A stretch of DNA of 64,000 bases from Streptosporangium album (lineage in GTDB: Bacteria > Actinomycetota > Actinomycetes > Streptosporangiales > Streptosporangiaceae), in NCBI RefSeq assembly GCF_014203795.1, contig NZ_JACHJU010000001.1:4774001-4838000 (forward strand), given 5' to 3'. A program made the translations under genes and the position numbers. The notes below the pieces were generated by a model. That model was given only the letters and a program-made list of their open reading frames with translations. It was not told the DNA's origin and searched no databases. This document shows, piece by piece, positions 54,725 through 63,584 of the stretch; the stretch's first letter is position 1, and the number at the start of each line of letters is the position of its first letter.

Positions 54725-55219
54725 TCAGCGGGTTCCCCAGGAGTAGGTCTGCTTGTGGAGCTTGAGGTAGACGAAGGTCTCCGTGGCGCGCACGGTGGGG
54801 ATGGCGCGGATCTTGCCGAGGATCTCCAGGAGGTGCTGGTCGCTCTCGCAGACGACCTCGACCATGATGTCCAGGGATCCGGCGGTCAGGACGACGTAGT
54901 CGATCTCCTGGATGGCCGACAGTTCGTCGGCCACCATCTCCAGGTCGCCCTCGCACTTGATGCCGATCATGGCCTGGCGGGGGAACCCCAGGATCAGTGG
55001 GTCGGTGACGGCGACGATCTGCATGACTCCGGCGTCGAGCAGGCGCTGGACCCGCTGGCGGACGGCGGCCTCGGACAGCCCCACGGCCTTCCCTATGGCG
55101 GCGTACGGCTTGCGCCCGTCGCTCTGCAACTGTTCGATGATCTGCTTGGAGATCTCGTCGAGGACCACGGGACCCGGCCTGGCGTCGTTTTCGCGGCGTA
55201 CCTTGGGCGGCGTCGTCAT
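54725..55219 (-). CDS. Lrp/AsnC-family regulator
   Basis: 164 residues: N-terminal winged helix (IIEQLQSDGRKPYAAIGKAVGLSEAAVRQRVQRL) and a C-terminal RAM ligand-binding domain (DYVVLTAGSLDIMVEV). Divergent from the aminobutyraldehyde dehydrogenase operon across 194 bases; likely its regulator, as seen with other polyamine or amino-acid catabolic loci. Confidence 0.92.
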   Translation of the reverse strand: MTTPPKVRRENDARPGPVVLDEISKQIIEQLQSDGRKPYAAIGKAVGLSEAAVRQRVQRLLDAGVMQIVAVTDPLILGFPRQAMIGIKCEGDLEMVADELSAIQEIDYVVLTAGSLDIMVEVVCESDQHLLEILGKIRAIPTVRATETFVYLKLHKQTYSWGTR

Positions 55220-55413
55220 CCGCGCTCCCTGGCGTCATGTTGCGGGGCTGTTGCCGACATGTTGCGGCTCCGATGCGACATGGTGTCAGTTCTGGCGGTT
55301 CTGTCAAGCGAATTCGTAGCAATTTGGTATCTTCACAACGAAATCCCTTGTCGCGAGGCACCTACTCTGTAAGAGTCGCGACAACTCGGCCCCACTGCGC
55401 AAGGAGGTCAACG

Positions 55414-56871
55414 TTGACCACCCCGGTTGAGAACAATGAGCCCACCCGTCTGCGGAACTACGTTAACGGTGAATATGTCGACGGCAGAAGCGGTCGGTTC
55501 TCCGACGTCATCGATCCCTGCACCGGAGAGGCCTATCTTCAGGCGCCGATCTCCGGCCAGCAGGATGTGGACGACGCCTACGCCGCCGCGGCCGCCGCGT
55601 TCGAGTCGTGGAGCCAGCTCACGCCCGGCGAGCGGGCCAACCTGCTGCTCAAGGTGGCCGACGCCATCGACGCGCGGGCCGATGAGCTGAACGAGGCCGA
55701 GTGCCGCAACACCGGCAAGCCGCGTGCGCGCATGGCCGAGGACGAGACCCCGATCGCCGCCGACCACTTCCGGTTCTTCGCGGGCGCCGCGCGCACGCTG
55801 GAGGGCCCGACGTCGGGTGAGTTCCTCGCCGACCACACCTCCGTCATCCGCCACGAGCCCATCGGCGTCGTGGGCCAGGTCACGCCCTGGAACTACCCCA
55901 TGATGATGGCGGTCTGGAAGATCGCCCCCGCGCTCGCCGCGGGCAACACCATCGTGCTCAAGCCCTCCGACACCACCCCGGTCTCCACGGTCAAGCTGGC
56001 CGAGATCATCGGTGGGATCCTGCCGAAGGGCGTCTTCAACGTCGTCGTCGGCGACCGTGAGACCGGCGCCCTGGTCGTGAGCCACCCGACCGCGCAGATG
56101 GTCGCGATCACCGGTTCGGTCGGGGCGGGCATGGCCGTGGCCAAGTCCGCGGCCGAGGACCTCAAGCGGGTCCACCTGGAGCTCGGCGGCAAGGCCCCCG
56201 TCATCGTCTTCGACGACGTCAAGGATCTCAAGGCGGCCGCCGACGCCATCGCCGTGGCGGGCCTCTACAACGCCGGCCAGGACTGCACCGCCGCGTGCCG
56301 CGTGCTGGTCCACCAGGACGTCCACGACGAGTTCGTCGCCGCGCTCACCGAGGCGGCCGCGGGCACCGTGACCGGTGACCTGTCCAACGAGGACGCCCTG
56401 TACGGCCCGCTCAACAACGCCGGCCAGCTCGCCAGGGTCGCCGCGTTCTTCGACCGGGTGCCCGGCCACGCCAAGGTCCTGACCGGTGGTCACCAGATCG
56501 GCGAGAAGGGCTACTTCTTCGCCCCCACCATCGTGGACGGCCTCCAGCAGGACGACGAGATGGTGCAGAACGAGGTCTTCGGGCCCGTCATCACCGTCCA
56601 GACCTTCTCCGACGAGGCCGACGCGGTGGCCAAGGCCAACGGCGTCAGGTACGGCCTGTCGGGTTCGGTGTGGACCTCAGACCACGGCCGCGCCATGCGG
56701 GTGTCAAAGCGTCTCGATTTTGGTGTGGTGTGGGTCAACACCCACATCCCATTCGTCTCGGAGATGCCCCACGGTGGCTTCAAGCACTCCGGTTACGGTA
56801 AAGATTTGTCCGTTTTCGGACTGCACGACTACCTTCGCGTTAAGCACGTCATGCATTACATCGGCGAATAG
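55414..56871 (+). CDS. Gamma-aminobutyraldehyde dehydrogenase-type enzyme
   Basis: 485-residue ALDH: general base in LELGGK, catalytic Cys291 in GQDCTAACR, cofactor motif GSVGAG. The start RNYVNGEYVDGRSG fits aminobutyraldehyde/betaine-aldehyde dehydrogenases. The TTG at 55414 has AAGGAGG eight bases upstream. It heads the five-gene operon with the importer, and would oxidise the aldehyde made by the amine oxidase at 61152. Confidence 0.9.
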   Translation: MTTPVENNEPTRLRNYVNGEYVDGRSGRFSDVIDPCTGEAYLQAPISGQQDVDDAYAAAAAAFESWSQLTPGERANLLLKVADAIDARADELNEAECRNTGKPRARMAEDETPIAADHFRFFAGAARTLEGPTSGEFLADHTSVIRHEPIGVVGQVTPWNYPMMMAVWKIAPALAAGNTIVLKPSDTTPVSTVKLAEIIGGILPKGVFNVVVGDRETGALVVSHPTAQMVAITGSVGAGMAVAKSAAEDLKRVHLELGGKAPVIVFDDVKDLKAAADAIAVAGLYNAGQDCTAACRVLVHQDVHDEFVAALTEAAAGTVTGDLSNEDALYGPLNNAGQLARVAAFFDRVPGHAKVLTGGHQIGEKGYFFAPTIVDGLQQDDEMVQNEVFGPVITVQTFSDEADAVAKANGVRYGLSGSVWTSDHGRAMRVSKRLDFGVVWVNTHIPFVSEMPHGGFKHSGYGKDLSVFGLHDYLRVKHVMHYIGE

Positions 56872-56896
56872 CCGCGAACAGAGGGATAAGCCTGGC

Positions 56897-58042
56897 ATGA
56901 CCGAAATTCAGGCGGGTCCGGGGGCGGCCGACGCCGTCTCCGACCCGCCCACCGTGCCCGCCATCGAACTCGGCGGAGTCGTCAAGGAGTATCTCGCCCA
57001 CGGAGAAGTCGTCCAGGCGGTCAAGGGGATCACTCTGACGATCGCCGAGGGGGAGTTCTTCTCACTCCTCGGCCCCTCCGGCTGCGGCAAGACCACCACG
57101 ATGCGGATGATCGCCGGGTTCGAGGATCCGACGCGCGGCACGGTGTGGCTGCACGGCCATGACGTGACCAACGTCCCGCCCAACAAGCGCGACGTGAACA
57201 TGGTCTTCCAGTCATATGCGCTGTTCCCGCATATGAACGTCTGGGAGAACGTCGCATTCGGTCTCAGGCGCAAGAAGGTCGCCGACGCGGAGATCAAACG
57301 CCGCGTCGGCGAGATGCTGGACATCGTGGACCTCACCGGGCGTGAGAAGCGCCGCCCCCGGGAGATGTCCGGCGGCCAGCAGCAGCGGGTGGCCCTGGCC
57401 CGTGCCCTGGTCAACAAGCCCCGTGCGCTCCTGCTGGACGAACCGCTGGGCGCCCTCGACCTCAAGCTCCGCCAGGCCATGCAGATCGAGCTCAAGCGGA
57501 TCCAGCGCGAGGTCGGCATCACCTTCGTCTACGTCACGCACGACCAGAACGAGGCGCTCACCATGAGCGACCGCATCGCCGTCATGAACGACGGCCAGGT
57601 CGAGCAGCTCGCCTCACCCCGCGAGATCTACGAGAGCCCGGCCACCACCTTCGTGGCGGGCTTCATCGGCACCTCCAACCTGCTCAACGGCACGGTGGAC
57701 CGGATCGTCCCCGGCTCCGCCGTGCTCAAGCTGGGCGAGCGGGGCCGGGTCCTGGTGGCGGGGAACGACTTCCGGGTCGCCGATCCGATCGCGGTCACCG
57801 TCCGCCCCGAAAAGATCACGATCTCCGCGCAGGAGCCGACGGGCGACGTCAGCGTCGTGCCCGGCGTCGTCTCCGAGGTGGTCTACCTGGGCCTCTACAA
57901 CAGCTACGCGGTCAGTCTCGCCGACGGCGCCGAGGTCACCGTGTTCCAGCAGAACGCGCTCGACAGCACGAGTACGGCGGAGCGTGGCGACGCCGTCTGG
58001 TTGTCGTGGCAGCCGCACCACTCGTACGCGATCGGAAGTTGA
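56897..58042 (+). CDS. potA: Polyamine-type ABC transporter ATP-binding protein
   Basis: 381 residues: Walker A GPSGCGKTTTMRM near residue 55, signature MSGGQQQR, Walker B ALLLDEPLGALD, switch VYVTHDQNEA, and a C-terminal TOBE domain. Starts 25 bases after the dehydrogenase. Closest in architecture to PotA. Confidence 0.93.
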   Translation: MTEIQAGPGAADAVSDPPTVPAIELGGVVKEYLAHGEVVQAVKGITLTIAEGEFFSLLGPSGCGKTTTMRMIAGFEDPTRGTVWLHGHDVTNVPPNKRDVNMVFQSYALFPHMNVWENVAFGLRRKKVADAEIKRRVGEMLDIVDLTGREKRRPREMSGGQQQRVALARALVNKPRALLLDEPLGALDLKLRQAMQIELKRIQREVGITFVYVTHDQNEALTMSDRIAVMNDGQVEQLASPREIYESPATTFVAGFIGTSNLLNGTVDRIVPGSAVLKLGERGRVLVAGNDFRVADPIAVTVRPEKITISAQEPTGDVSVVPGVVSEVVYLGLYNSYAVSLADGAEVTVFQQNALDSTSTAERGDAVWLSWQPHHSYAIGS

Positions 58043-58050
58043 GTACCGCC

Positions 58051-59292
58051 ATGCACACTTCCCACGACCCGGCCTTCCTGCGGGGTATGACGCAGAGCCG
58101 TTCGATCACCCGTCGTGACGCCTTCCGCGTGGCGGGTCTGTCCGCGGCGGGCCTGGCTCTGGCCGCCTGCGGTGTCCAGGGCAAGAAGGTGGATGCGCCC
58201 AAGGCGGACGCCGTCGCCGACTACTGGTCCTCCAAGAAGAAGAACGGCACCCTGCGCTTCGCCAACTGGCCGCTCTACATCGACAAGGACGGCAAGGACT
58301 ACCCGTCCCTGGACATGTTCACCGCCGACACCGGTATCAAGGTGACCTACCAGGAGGCGATCCAGGACAACACCACCTTCTTCGGCAAGATCCAGCCGCT
58401 GCTCGCCGCCAACAACGACATCGGCTTCGACCTGATGGTCATGACGAACGGCCTCCAGCTGAGCAAGGCCATCGCGCTGGGCTACCTGGTCCCGCTGGAC
58501 CACTCCAAGCTGCCGAACTTCGCCGCCAACGCCGCCCAGAAGGTGAAGAACCCGACCTGGGATCCGGGCAACGTCCACACCATCCCGTGGACGGTCGGCC
58601 TGACCGGCATCGCCTACAACCCCAAGTACGTGGACGAGGTCACGAGCATCGAGGACCTCTGGAACCCCAAGTACAAGGGCAAGGTCGGCATGATGCTCGA
58701 CACCCAGGAGGTCGCGAACTTCGGCATGTTCTCCCTGGGCGTCGACCCCGAAAAGTCCACCGAGGCCGACTGGCGCAAGGCGGGGGAGAAGCTCCGGCAG
58801 CAGCGCGACGCGGGACTCGTGCGCAAGTACTACGAGAACGACTACGTCGACGCGCTCGTCCGGGGCGACGTGTGGATCACCATGGCCTGGTCGGGCGACA
58901 TCTTCCAGCAGGTCGCCGAGGGCAAGGACCTCAAGTTCGTGGTGCCCGCGGAGGGCGGCACGATCTGGACCGACAACATGTGCATCCCCAAGACCGCGCA
59001 GAACCCGGTGGACGCCCTGACGCTGATGGACTACGTCTACCAGCCCAAGATCGCCACGATGCTGGTCGAGTACATCAACTACATCACCCCGGTCCCCGCC
59101 ACCAGGGAACTGGTCCTCGCCGACGCCGCCAAGGCCAAGGGCGACGACAAGGCCTCGCTGGAGCAGATCGCCAAGAGCCCGCTGATCTTCCCCTCCGACG
59201 CCGACATGGCCAAGCTGCGGTCGTACAAGACCCTGACCACGGCCGAGGAGAAGGTCTTCGAATCCATCTTCCAGCCGGTCACCCAGGGCTAG
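58051..59292 (+). CDS. Polyamine-type ABC substrate-binding protein, Tat lipoprotein
   Basis: 413-residue PotD/PotF-like receptor. The signal has a twin-arginine pattern (TRRDAFRVAGLSAAG) and lipobox LAAC with Cys40, so it is probably exported folded by Tat and then lipidated. Family motifs are FANWPLYIDKDG and MAWSGDIFQQ. ATG at 58051. Confidence 0.92.
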   Translation: MHTSHDPAFLRGMTQSRSITRRDAFRVAGLSAAGLALAACGVQGKKVDAPKADAVADYWSSKKKNGTLRFANWPLYIDKDGKDYPSLDMFTADTGIKVTYQEAIQDNTTFFGKIQPLLAANNDIGFDLMVMTNGLQLSKAIALGYLVPLDHSKLPNFAANAAQKVKNPTWDPGNVHTIPWTVGLTGIAYNPKYVDEVTSIEDLWNPKYKGKVGMMLDTQEVANFGMFSLGVDPEKSTEADWRKAGEKLRQQRDAGLVRKYYENDYVDALVRGDVWITMAWSGDIFQQVAEGKDLKFVVPAEGGTIWTDNMCIPKTAQNPVDALTLMDYVYQPKIATMLVEYINYITPVPATRELVLADAAKAKGDDKASLEQIAKSPLIFPSDADMAKLRSYKTLTTAEEKVFESIFQPVTQG

Positions 59293-59298
59293 CGGGCC

Positions 59299-60150
59299 AT
59301 GAAGCGCCTCGCCCCCTACCTGCTCATCCTGCCCGGCGGCCTCTGGCTGGTGATCTTCCTCGTGGTGCCGATGGTCTTCATGGCCTCGGTCTCCACCCAG
59401 CAGGGCGACGTGGTGAACGGGTTCGTCCAGACGTTCGACTTCTCGGTGTACGGCGACGCCCTGGCGCAGTACCAGACGCAGTTCCTGCGCTCGGCCGGCT
59501 ACGGCCTGGTCGCGACGGTCATCTCCGTCGCGCTGGCCTACCCGATGGCCTACTGGATCGCCTTCAAGGGCGGCTCCCGCAAGTCCACCTACCTGCTGCT
59601 GGTGCTGCTGCCGTTCTTCGTGTCGTTCGTGCTGCGCACGGTGTCGTGGAAGTTCCTGCTCGCCGACGACGGCATGCTCCTGGGGCCGCTGAAGGCGACG
59701 GGCCTGGTGCCCGGCGACTTCCACGTGCTGCAGACGACGGTGGCGGTGATCGGCGGCCTGGTCTACAACTACCTGCCGTTCATGATCCTGCCGATCTACG
59801 TGGCGCTGGAGCGGGTGGACCCCCGGGTGGTCGAGGCCGCCCAGGACCTCTACGCCGCCAGGCGCCAGGCGTTCACCAAGGTCGTGCTCCCGCTCTCGCT
59901 GCCGGGCGTCTTCGCCGGAGTGCTGATGACGTTCGTCCCGATGACGGCGGACTACGTCAACGCCGGCATCCTCGGCGGCCCGGAGAACACGATGATCGGC
60001 AACATCATCCAGACCCAGTATCTCGTCAACAACGACTACCCGACCGCCGCCGCGCTGTCGTTCACGCTGATGGCGGCGATGCTGGTCGGCATCTTCGCCT
60101 ACGCCAAGGCGCTCGGCACCGAGAACGTGCTGGAGGCGGCGGCCCGATGA
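59299..60150 (+). CDS. potB: Polyamine-type ABC permease, PotB type
   Basis: 283 residues, about six spans, with the EAA-like loop EAAQDLYAARRQAFTKVVLP near residue 188. Starts six bases after the receptor and ends overlapping the next gene by ATGA. Confidence 0.92.
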   Translation: MKRLAPYLLILPGGLWLVIFLVVPMVFMASVSTQQGDVVNGFVQTFDFSVYGDALAQYQTQFLRSAGYGLVATVISVALAYPMAYWIAFKGGSRKSTYLLLVLLPFFVSFVLRTVSWKFLLADDGMLLGPLKATGLVPGDFHVLQTTVAVIGGLVYNYLPFMILPIYVALERVDPRVVEAAQDLYAARRQAFTKVVLPLSLPGVFAGVLMTFVPMTADYVNAGILGGPENTMIGNIIQTQYLVNNDYPTAAALSFTLMAAMLVGIFAYAKALGTENVLEAAAR

Positions 60151-60980
60151 GCACGATGACCTCCCAGAAGACGACGGCCCCCGCGACGCGGGTGCGCGGC
60201 GGCTCCCGGTTCGGCGACCGGGTGCTCAAGGCCTACGTCTGGCTCATCATCGCCTGGCTGTTCCTGCCGATCGCGGTCATGATCGTGTTCGGCTTCAACG
60301 ACACCCAGAGCAAGTCCAACGTGACCTGGCAGGGCTTCACTTTCAAGTGGTGGGGCCTGCTGGGCGACTACCCCGAGCTGACCCTCGCGGTGGAGAACTC
60401 ACTCAAGATCGCCGTGCTCTCCACGGTGATCACGACGGTGATCGGCACCCTGATGGGCCTGGCCCTGGGCCGTTACCGGTTCCGCGGCCAGGGCGCGACC
60501 AACCTGGTGATGTTCGCCGCGATCGCCTCACCGGAGCTCGTCATGGGAGCCTCGCTGCTGTCGCTGTTCATCAGCAGCGGGGTGCAGACGGGCTTCGTGA
60601 CCGTGGTCGTCGCGCACGTGCTGTTCTCCCTGTCGTTCGTGGCCATCACCGTGCGGGCCCGGGTGATCGGACTGGACCCGTCGATCGAGGAGGCGGCCCG
60701 GGACCTGGGCGCGTCCACCTGGGTGACGTTCTGGCGGGTGACGTTCCCGATGATCCTGCCCGGCGTCGTCGCGGGCGCGCTGCTGGCGTTCGCGCTCTCC
60801 ATCGACGACTTCGTGATCACCCAGTTCACCAGCGGAGCCACCCAGACGTTCCCGCTCTGGATCTGGGGCGCCACCCGTATCGGGGTGCCGCCTCAGGTCA
60901 ACATCATCGGAACGCTTATATTCGCGATAGGCGTCGCGATCGCCGTGTTCAACACGGTGATCTCCCGCCGCCGCACCTAG
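60147..60980 (+). CDS. potC: Polyamine-type ABC permease, PotC type
   Basis: 277 residues, about six spans, EAA loop EEAARDLGASTWVTFWRVTFP near residue 180 and the family motif FALSIDDFVITQF. The ATG at 60147 overlaps the potB stop. Confidence 0.92.
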   Translation: MSTMTSQKTTAPATRVRGGSRFGDRVLKAYVWLIIAWLFLPIAVMIVFGFNDTQSKSNVTWQGFTFKWWGLLGDYPELTLAVENSLKIAVLSTVITTVIGTLMGLALGRYRFRGQGATNLVMFAAIASPELVMGASLLSLFISSGVQTGFVTVVVAHVLFSLSFVAITVRARVIGLDPSIEEAARDLGASTWVTFWRVTFPMILPGVVAGALLAFALSIDDFVITQFTSGATQTFPLWIWGATRIGVPPQVNIIGTLIFAIGVAIAVFNTVISRRRT

Positions 60981-60988
60981 CTGCCGTC

Positions 60989-61021
60989 AAGCCCCGTGCC
61001 GCCACCGGCGGCACGGGGCTT
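60989..61021 (+). terminator. Perfect 15-base hairpin after potC
   Basis: AAGCCCCGTGCCGCC and GGCGGCACGGGGCTT are exactly complementary around an ACC loop, starting eight bases after the potC stop. A strong terminator that separates the importer from the amine oxidase gene. Confidence 0.85.
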
Positions 61022-61151
61022 CGGTGTACCCAGATCCTCGGCAGAGAACAGGGAGGCGAGATCGGACTCAGGCGGGGGGAACCCGCGCGTGGTCTCCGCG
61101 ACCACGCGATACACACAAAAAACTCTGACTCACCGTAGGGAAGTGAGATTT

Positions 61152-62546
61152 GTGGATCCGCTGAAGGCTCTTGCTGACGCGGAGCGCAAGCCGTACTGGC
61201 TCGACAGTCCGGCGAAACCCGAGCCGCTGCCGCGGCTCCTCAAGGACACGACCGCCGACCTGGCTGTGGTCGGTGGAGGCTTCTCGGGGCTGTGGGCCGC
61301 CCTGATGGCCAAGGAACGCGATCCGTCGCTCGACGTGGTCCTGCTGGAAGGGCGCAGGATCGGCTGGGCGGCGTCCGGCCGCAACGGCGGCTTCGCGATG
61401 GCGACGCTCACCCACGGGATCGCCAACGGGCTGGAGCGCTGGCCCGAGGAGATCTCCACCCTCGAACGACTGGGTGCCGAGAACCTCGACGAGATCGGCG
61501 AGACCGTCGCCCGCTACGACATCGACTGCGGCTACGAACGGACCGGCGAGCTGAACGTGGCCACCGAGCCCTGGCAGCTCGACGAGATGAACGAGAGCGT
61601 CCGGATCGCCCACGAGCTGGGCATCCGCTTCGACGTCCTCGACGCGGACCAGACCCGGGCGGAGGTGAACTCCCCCACCTACATCGGCGGCTTCTGGGAA
61701 CGCGACGGCTGCGCCATGGTCGACCCCGCCCGGCTCGCCTGGGGACTCCGGCAGGCCTGCCTCTCGGTGGGCGTGCGCATCTACGAGCGCACGCCGGTCA
61801 GGAACATCAAGGACACCCATGCGGCCATGGAGCTGCTCACCCCGCACGGCACCGTCAGAGCCGCCAGGGTCGCCCTCGGCACCGGCGTGTTCCAGCCGCT
61901 GCTGCGGCGGCTGAAGCACTTCCTGGTGCCCGTCTACGACTACGCGCTGATGACCGAACCGCTCTCGGCCGAGCAGCTGGCCTCCGTCGGCTGGCACAAC
62001 CGGCAGGGGGTCGGAGACTCGGCCAACCAGTTCCACTACTACCGGCTGACCGCCGACAACCGCATCCTCTGGGGCGGCTACGACGCGGTCTACTACAACG
62101 GCGGCAAGATCAAGCCGGAGTACGAACAGCGCGACGAGACCTTCGTCAAGCTGGCCGGACACTTCGCCACCACCTTCCCCCAGCTCTCCGGGCTGCGTTT
62201 CACCCACAGGTGGGGCGGCGTCATCGACACCTGCAGCCGGTTCAGCGCCTTCTACGGCCAGTCGCACGGCGGGCGCCTCGCCTACGCCGCCGGCTACACC
62301 GGCATGGGTGTCGGCGCGACCCGCTTCGGGGCGAACGTCATGCTCGACCTGCTGGCCGGGGAGCGGACCGAGCGGACCGAGCTGCGGATGGTGAAGGAGA
62401 AGCCGCTCCCCTTCCCACCCGAACCGGTCCGCTCGGCCGGGATCCAGATGACCCGCTGGTCGATCGCCCAGGCCGACCTCCACCAGGGCCGCCGCAACCT
62501 CTGGCTGCGCACCCTGGACCGGATGGGCCTCGGGTTCGACTCGTAG
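61152..62546 (+). CDS. FAD-dependent amine oxidoreductase (gamma-glutamylputrescine oxidase-like)
   Basis: 464-residue DAO-family flavoprotein: FAD-binding GGGFSGLWAALMA near residue 40, then GWAASGRNGGF and near the end YAAGYTGMGVGATRFG. PuuB-type enzymes oxidise gamma-glutamylputrescine or related amines to aldehydes. The GTG at 61152 is preferred; a GTG at 61143 is in frame. No glutamylputrescine synthetase (PuuA) gene is present in the window, so the true substrate could be a free polyamine or other amine. Confidence 0.88.
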   Translation: MDPLKALADAERKPYWLDSPAKPEPLPRLLKDTTADLAVVGGGFSGLWAALMAKERDPSLDVVLLEGRRIGWAASGRNGGFAMATLTHGIANGLERWPEEISTLERLGAENLDEIGETVARYDIDCGYERTGELNVATEPWQLDEMNESVRIAHELGIRFDVLDADQTRAEVNSPTYIGGFWERDGCAMVDPARLAWGLRQACLSVGVRIYERTPVRNIKDTHAAMELLTPHGTVRAARVALGTGVFQPLLRRLKHFLVPVYDYALMTEPLSAEQLASVGWHNRQGVGDSANQFHYYRLTADNRILWGGYDAVYYNGGKIKPEYEQRDETFVKLAGHFATTFPQLSGLRFTHRWGGVIDTCSRFSAFYGQSHGGRLAYAAGYTGMGVGATRFGANVMLDLLAGERTERTELRMVKEKPLPFPPEPVRSAGIQMTRWSIAQADLHQGRRNLWLRTLDRMGLGFDS

Positions 62547-62554
62547 GCGGTGTC

Positions 62555-62592
62555 CCGCGGGTGGTCCCGGTCTGCACCGGGGCCACCCGCGG
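62555..62592. terminator. Hairpin between convergent genes
   Basis: CCGCGGGTGG and CCACCCGCGG are perfect 10-base arms; the loop has CCCGG/CCGGG pairing. It fills the 66-base gap between the amine oxidase and the leftward gene, so it can terminate both. Confidence 0.7.
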
Positions 62593-62612
62593 CGGGGGAG
62601 CGGGGTCCGCGG

Positions 62613-63584
62613 TCAGTCCTTGATGACGTCGTCGCGCGGGCCGCCGTAGACCGGGTTCCTGTCGTAGCGCTTGTCGGTGACGAGCAGGCGGATGACCCCC
62701 TTGGCGTTCTCCTCCGCCTCCCAGACGATCCAGTCGTCGCCGACGGGCTCTTCCTGCGTGCGCTCCTCGCCGAAACCCCCAGGGTTCCCCGGCGGGATGG
62801 ATATGATCAGAAAGATGACCTTCCTGCCACGCTTCTTGAGCTCCGGCAGGATCTCGCCGACGGTCTTCTCATCCACGCGGAACCCCTCCAGCGAGCGACC
62901 CTTGACGGTCGCCGTCCGGAATTCCTCCTTGATCACCTTCTGTTTGGGCGCAGGCACGGGCACGCAGGACGCCACCGGGCCCTCCATGAGATAGGTGCTG
63001 GCGCTGCTGCCTTCCCCGTTCGGAGGGGCGCTGATGGTCCAGACGAAGGTCTGGCCCGTCCTGAACAGCGTGGTGTCGATCCGCATCTGCCAGCCCTGCT
63101 TGTCGCCGGGAATGTTCTCCGGCAGGCTGTACAGGCCTCGGGGGATGTCCATCACGTGCTTACCGCGCGGTTCGCGGCACCTCTGCCCCCAGGGAACGTA
63201 GTCGACGATCGCGGGGACACCGATGTCCTCCAGCCGCTTCTTCAGCCCCGGAGCGTCACGGAAGTCGCGGACCTGGATGGTCACCATCCCGTTGGCGGCC
63301 TTGGCGACGGCCCAGGAGCTCGGCACCCCGGAACCGTTTTCCAGCAGGCTCGGCCCCACCACCGCACCCGCGGCGAGCACGACCGCGGCCGCCAGGCCCA
63401 GGACCAGGCGCCGGGGACCGTAGTAGCGGGCCCGGAGCGGCCCGGCGACGGCCGCGCCGGGTTCCTCGGCCGTGATCGAGGCCAGCAGCGTCCGCGCCCC
63501 CGCGTCGGACGGGCGGCCTCCCGGCTTTCCGGGCTCGACCCGGGCCAGCGGTCTCATCGCTTCGATCTCGTCGATGTTCTTCAC
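62613..63584 (-). CDS. Membrane protein encoded with the sigma factor (CU044_5270-type)
   Basis: 323 residues: cytoplasmic N-terminus of about 70 residues (VKNIDEIEAMRPLARV), one membrane span (LVLGLAAAVVLAAGAVVG), then a large extracytoplasmic domain. The GTG at 63584 overlaps the sigma-factor stop by four bases. The position and single span suggest an anti-sigma-like or sensor partner, but no canonical zinc motif is visible. Confidence 0.8.
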   Translation of the reverse strand: MKNIDEIEAMRPLARVEPGKPGGRPSDAGARTLLASITAEEPGAAVAGPLRARYYGPRRLVLGLAAAVVLAAGAVVGPSLLENGSGVPSSWAVAKAANGMVTIQVRDFRDAPGLKKRLEDIGVPAIVDYVPWGQRCREPRGKHVMDIPRGLYSLPENIPGDKQGWQMRIDTTLFRTGQTFVWTISAPPNGEGSSASTYLMEGPVASCVPVPAPKQKVIKEEFRTATVKGRSLEGFRVDEKTVGEILPELKKRGRKVIFLIISIPPGNPGGFGEERTQEEPVGDDWIVWEAEENAKGVIRLLVTDKRYDRNPVYGGPRDDVIKD

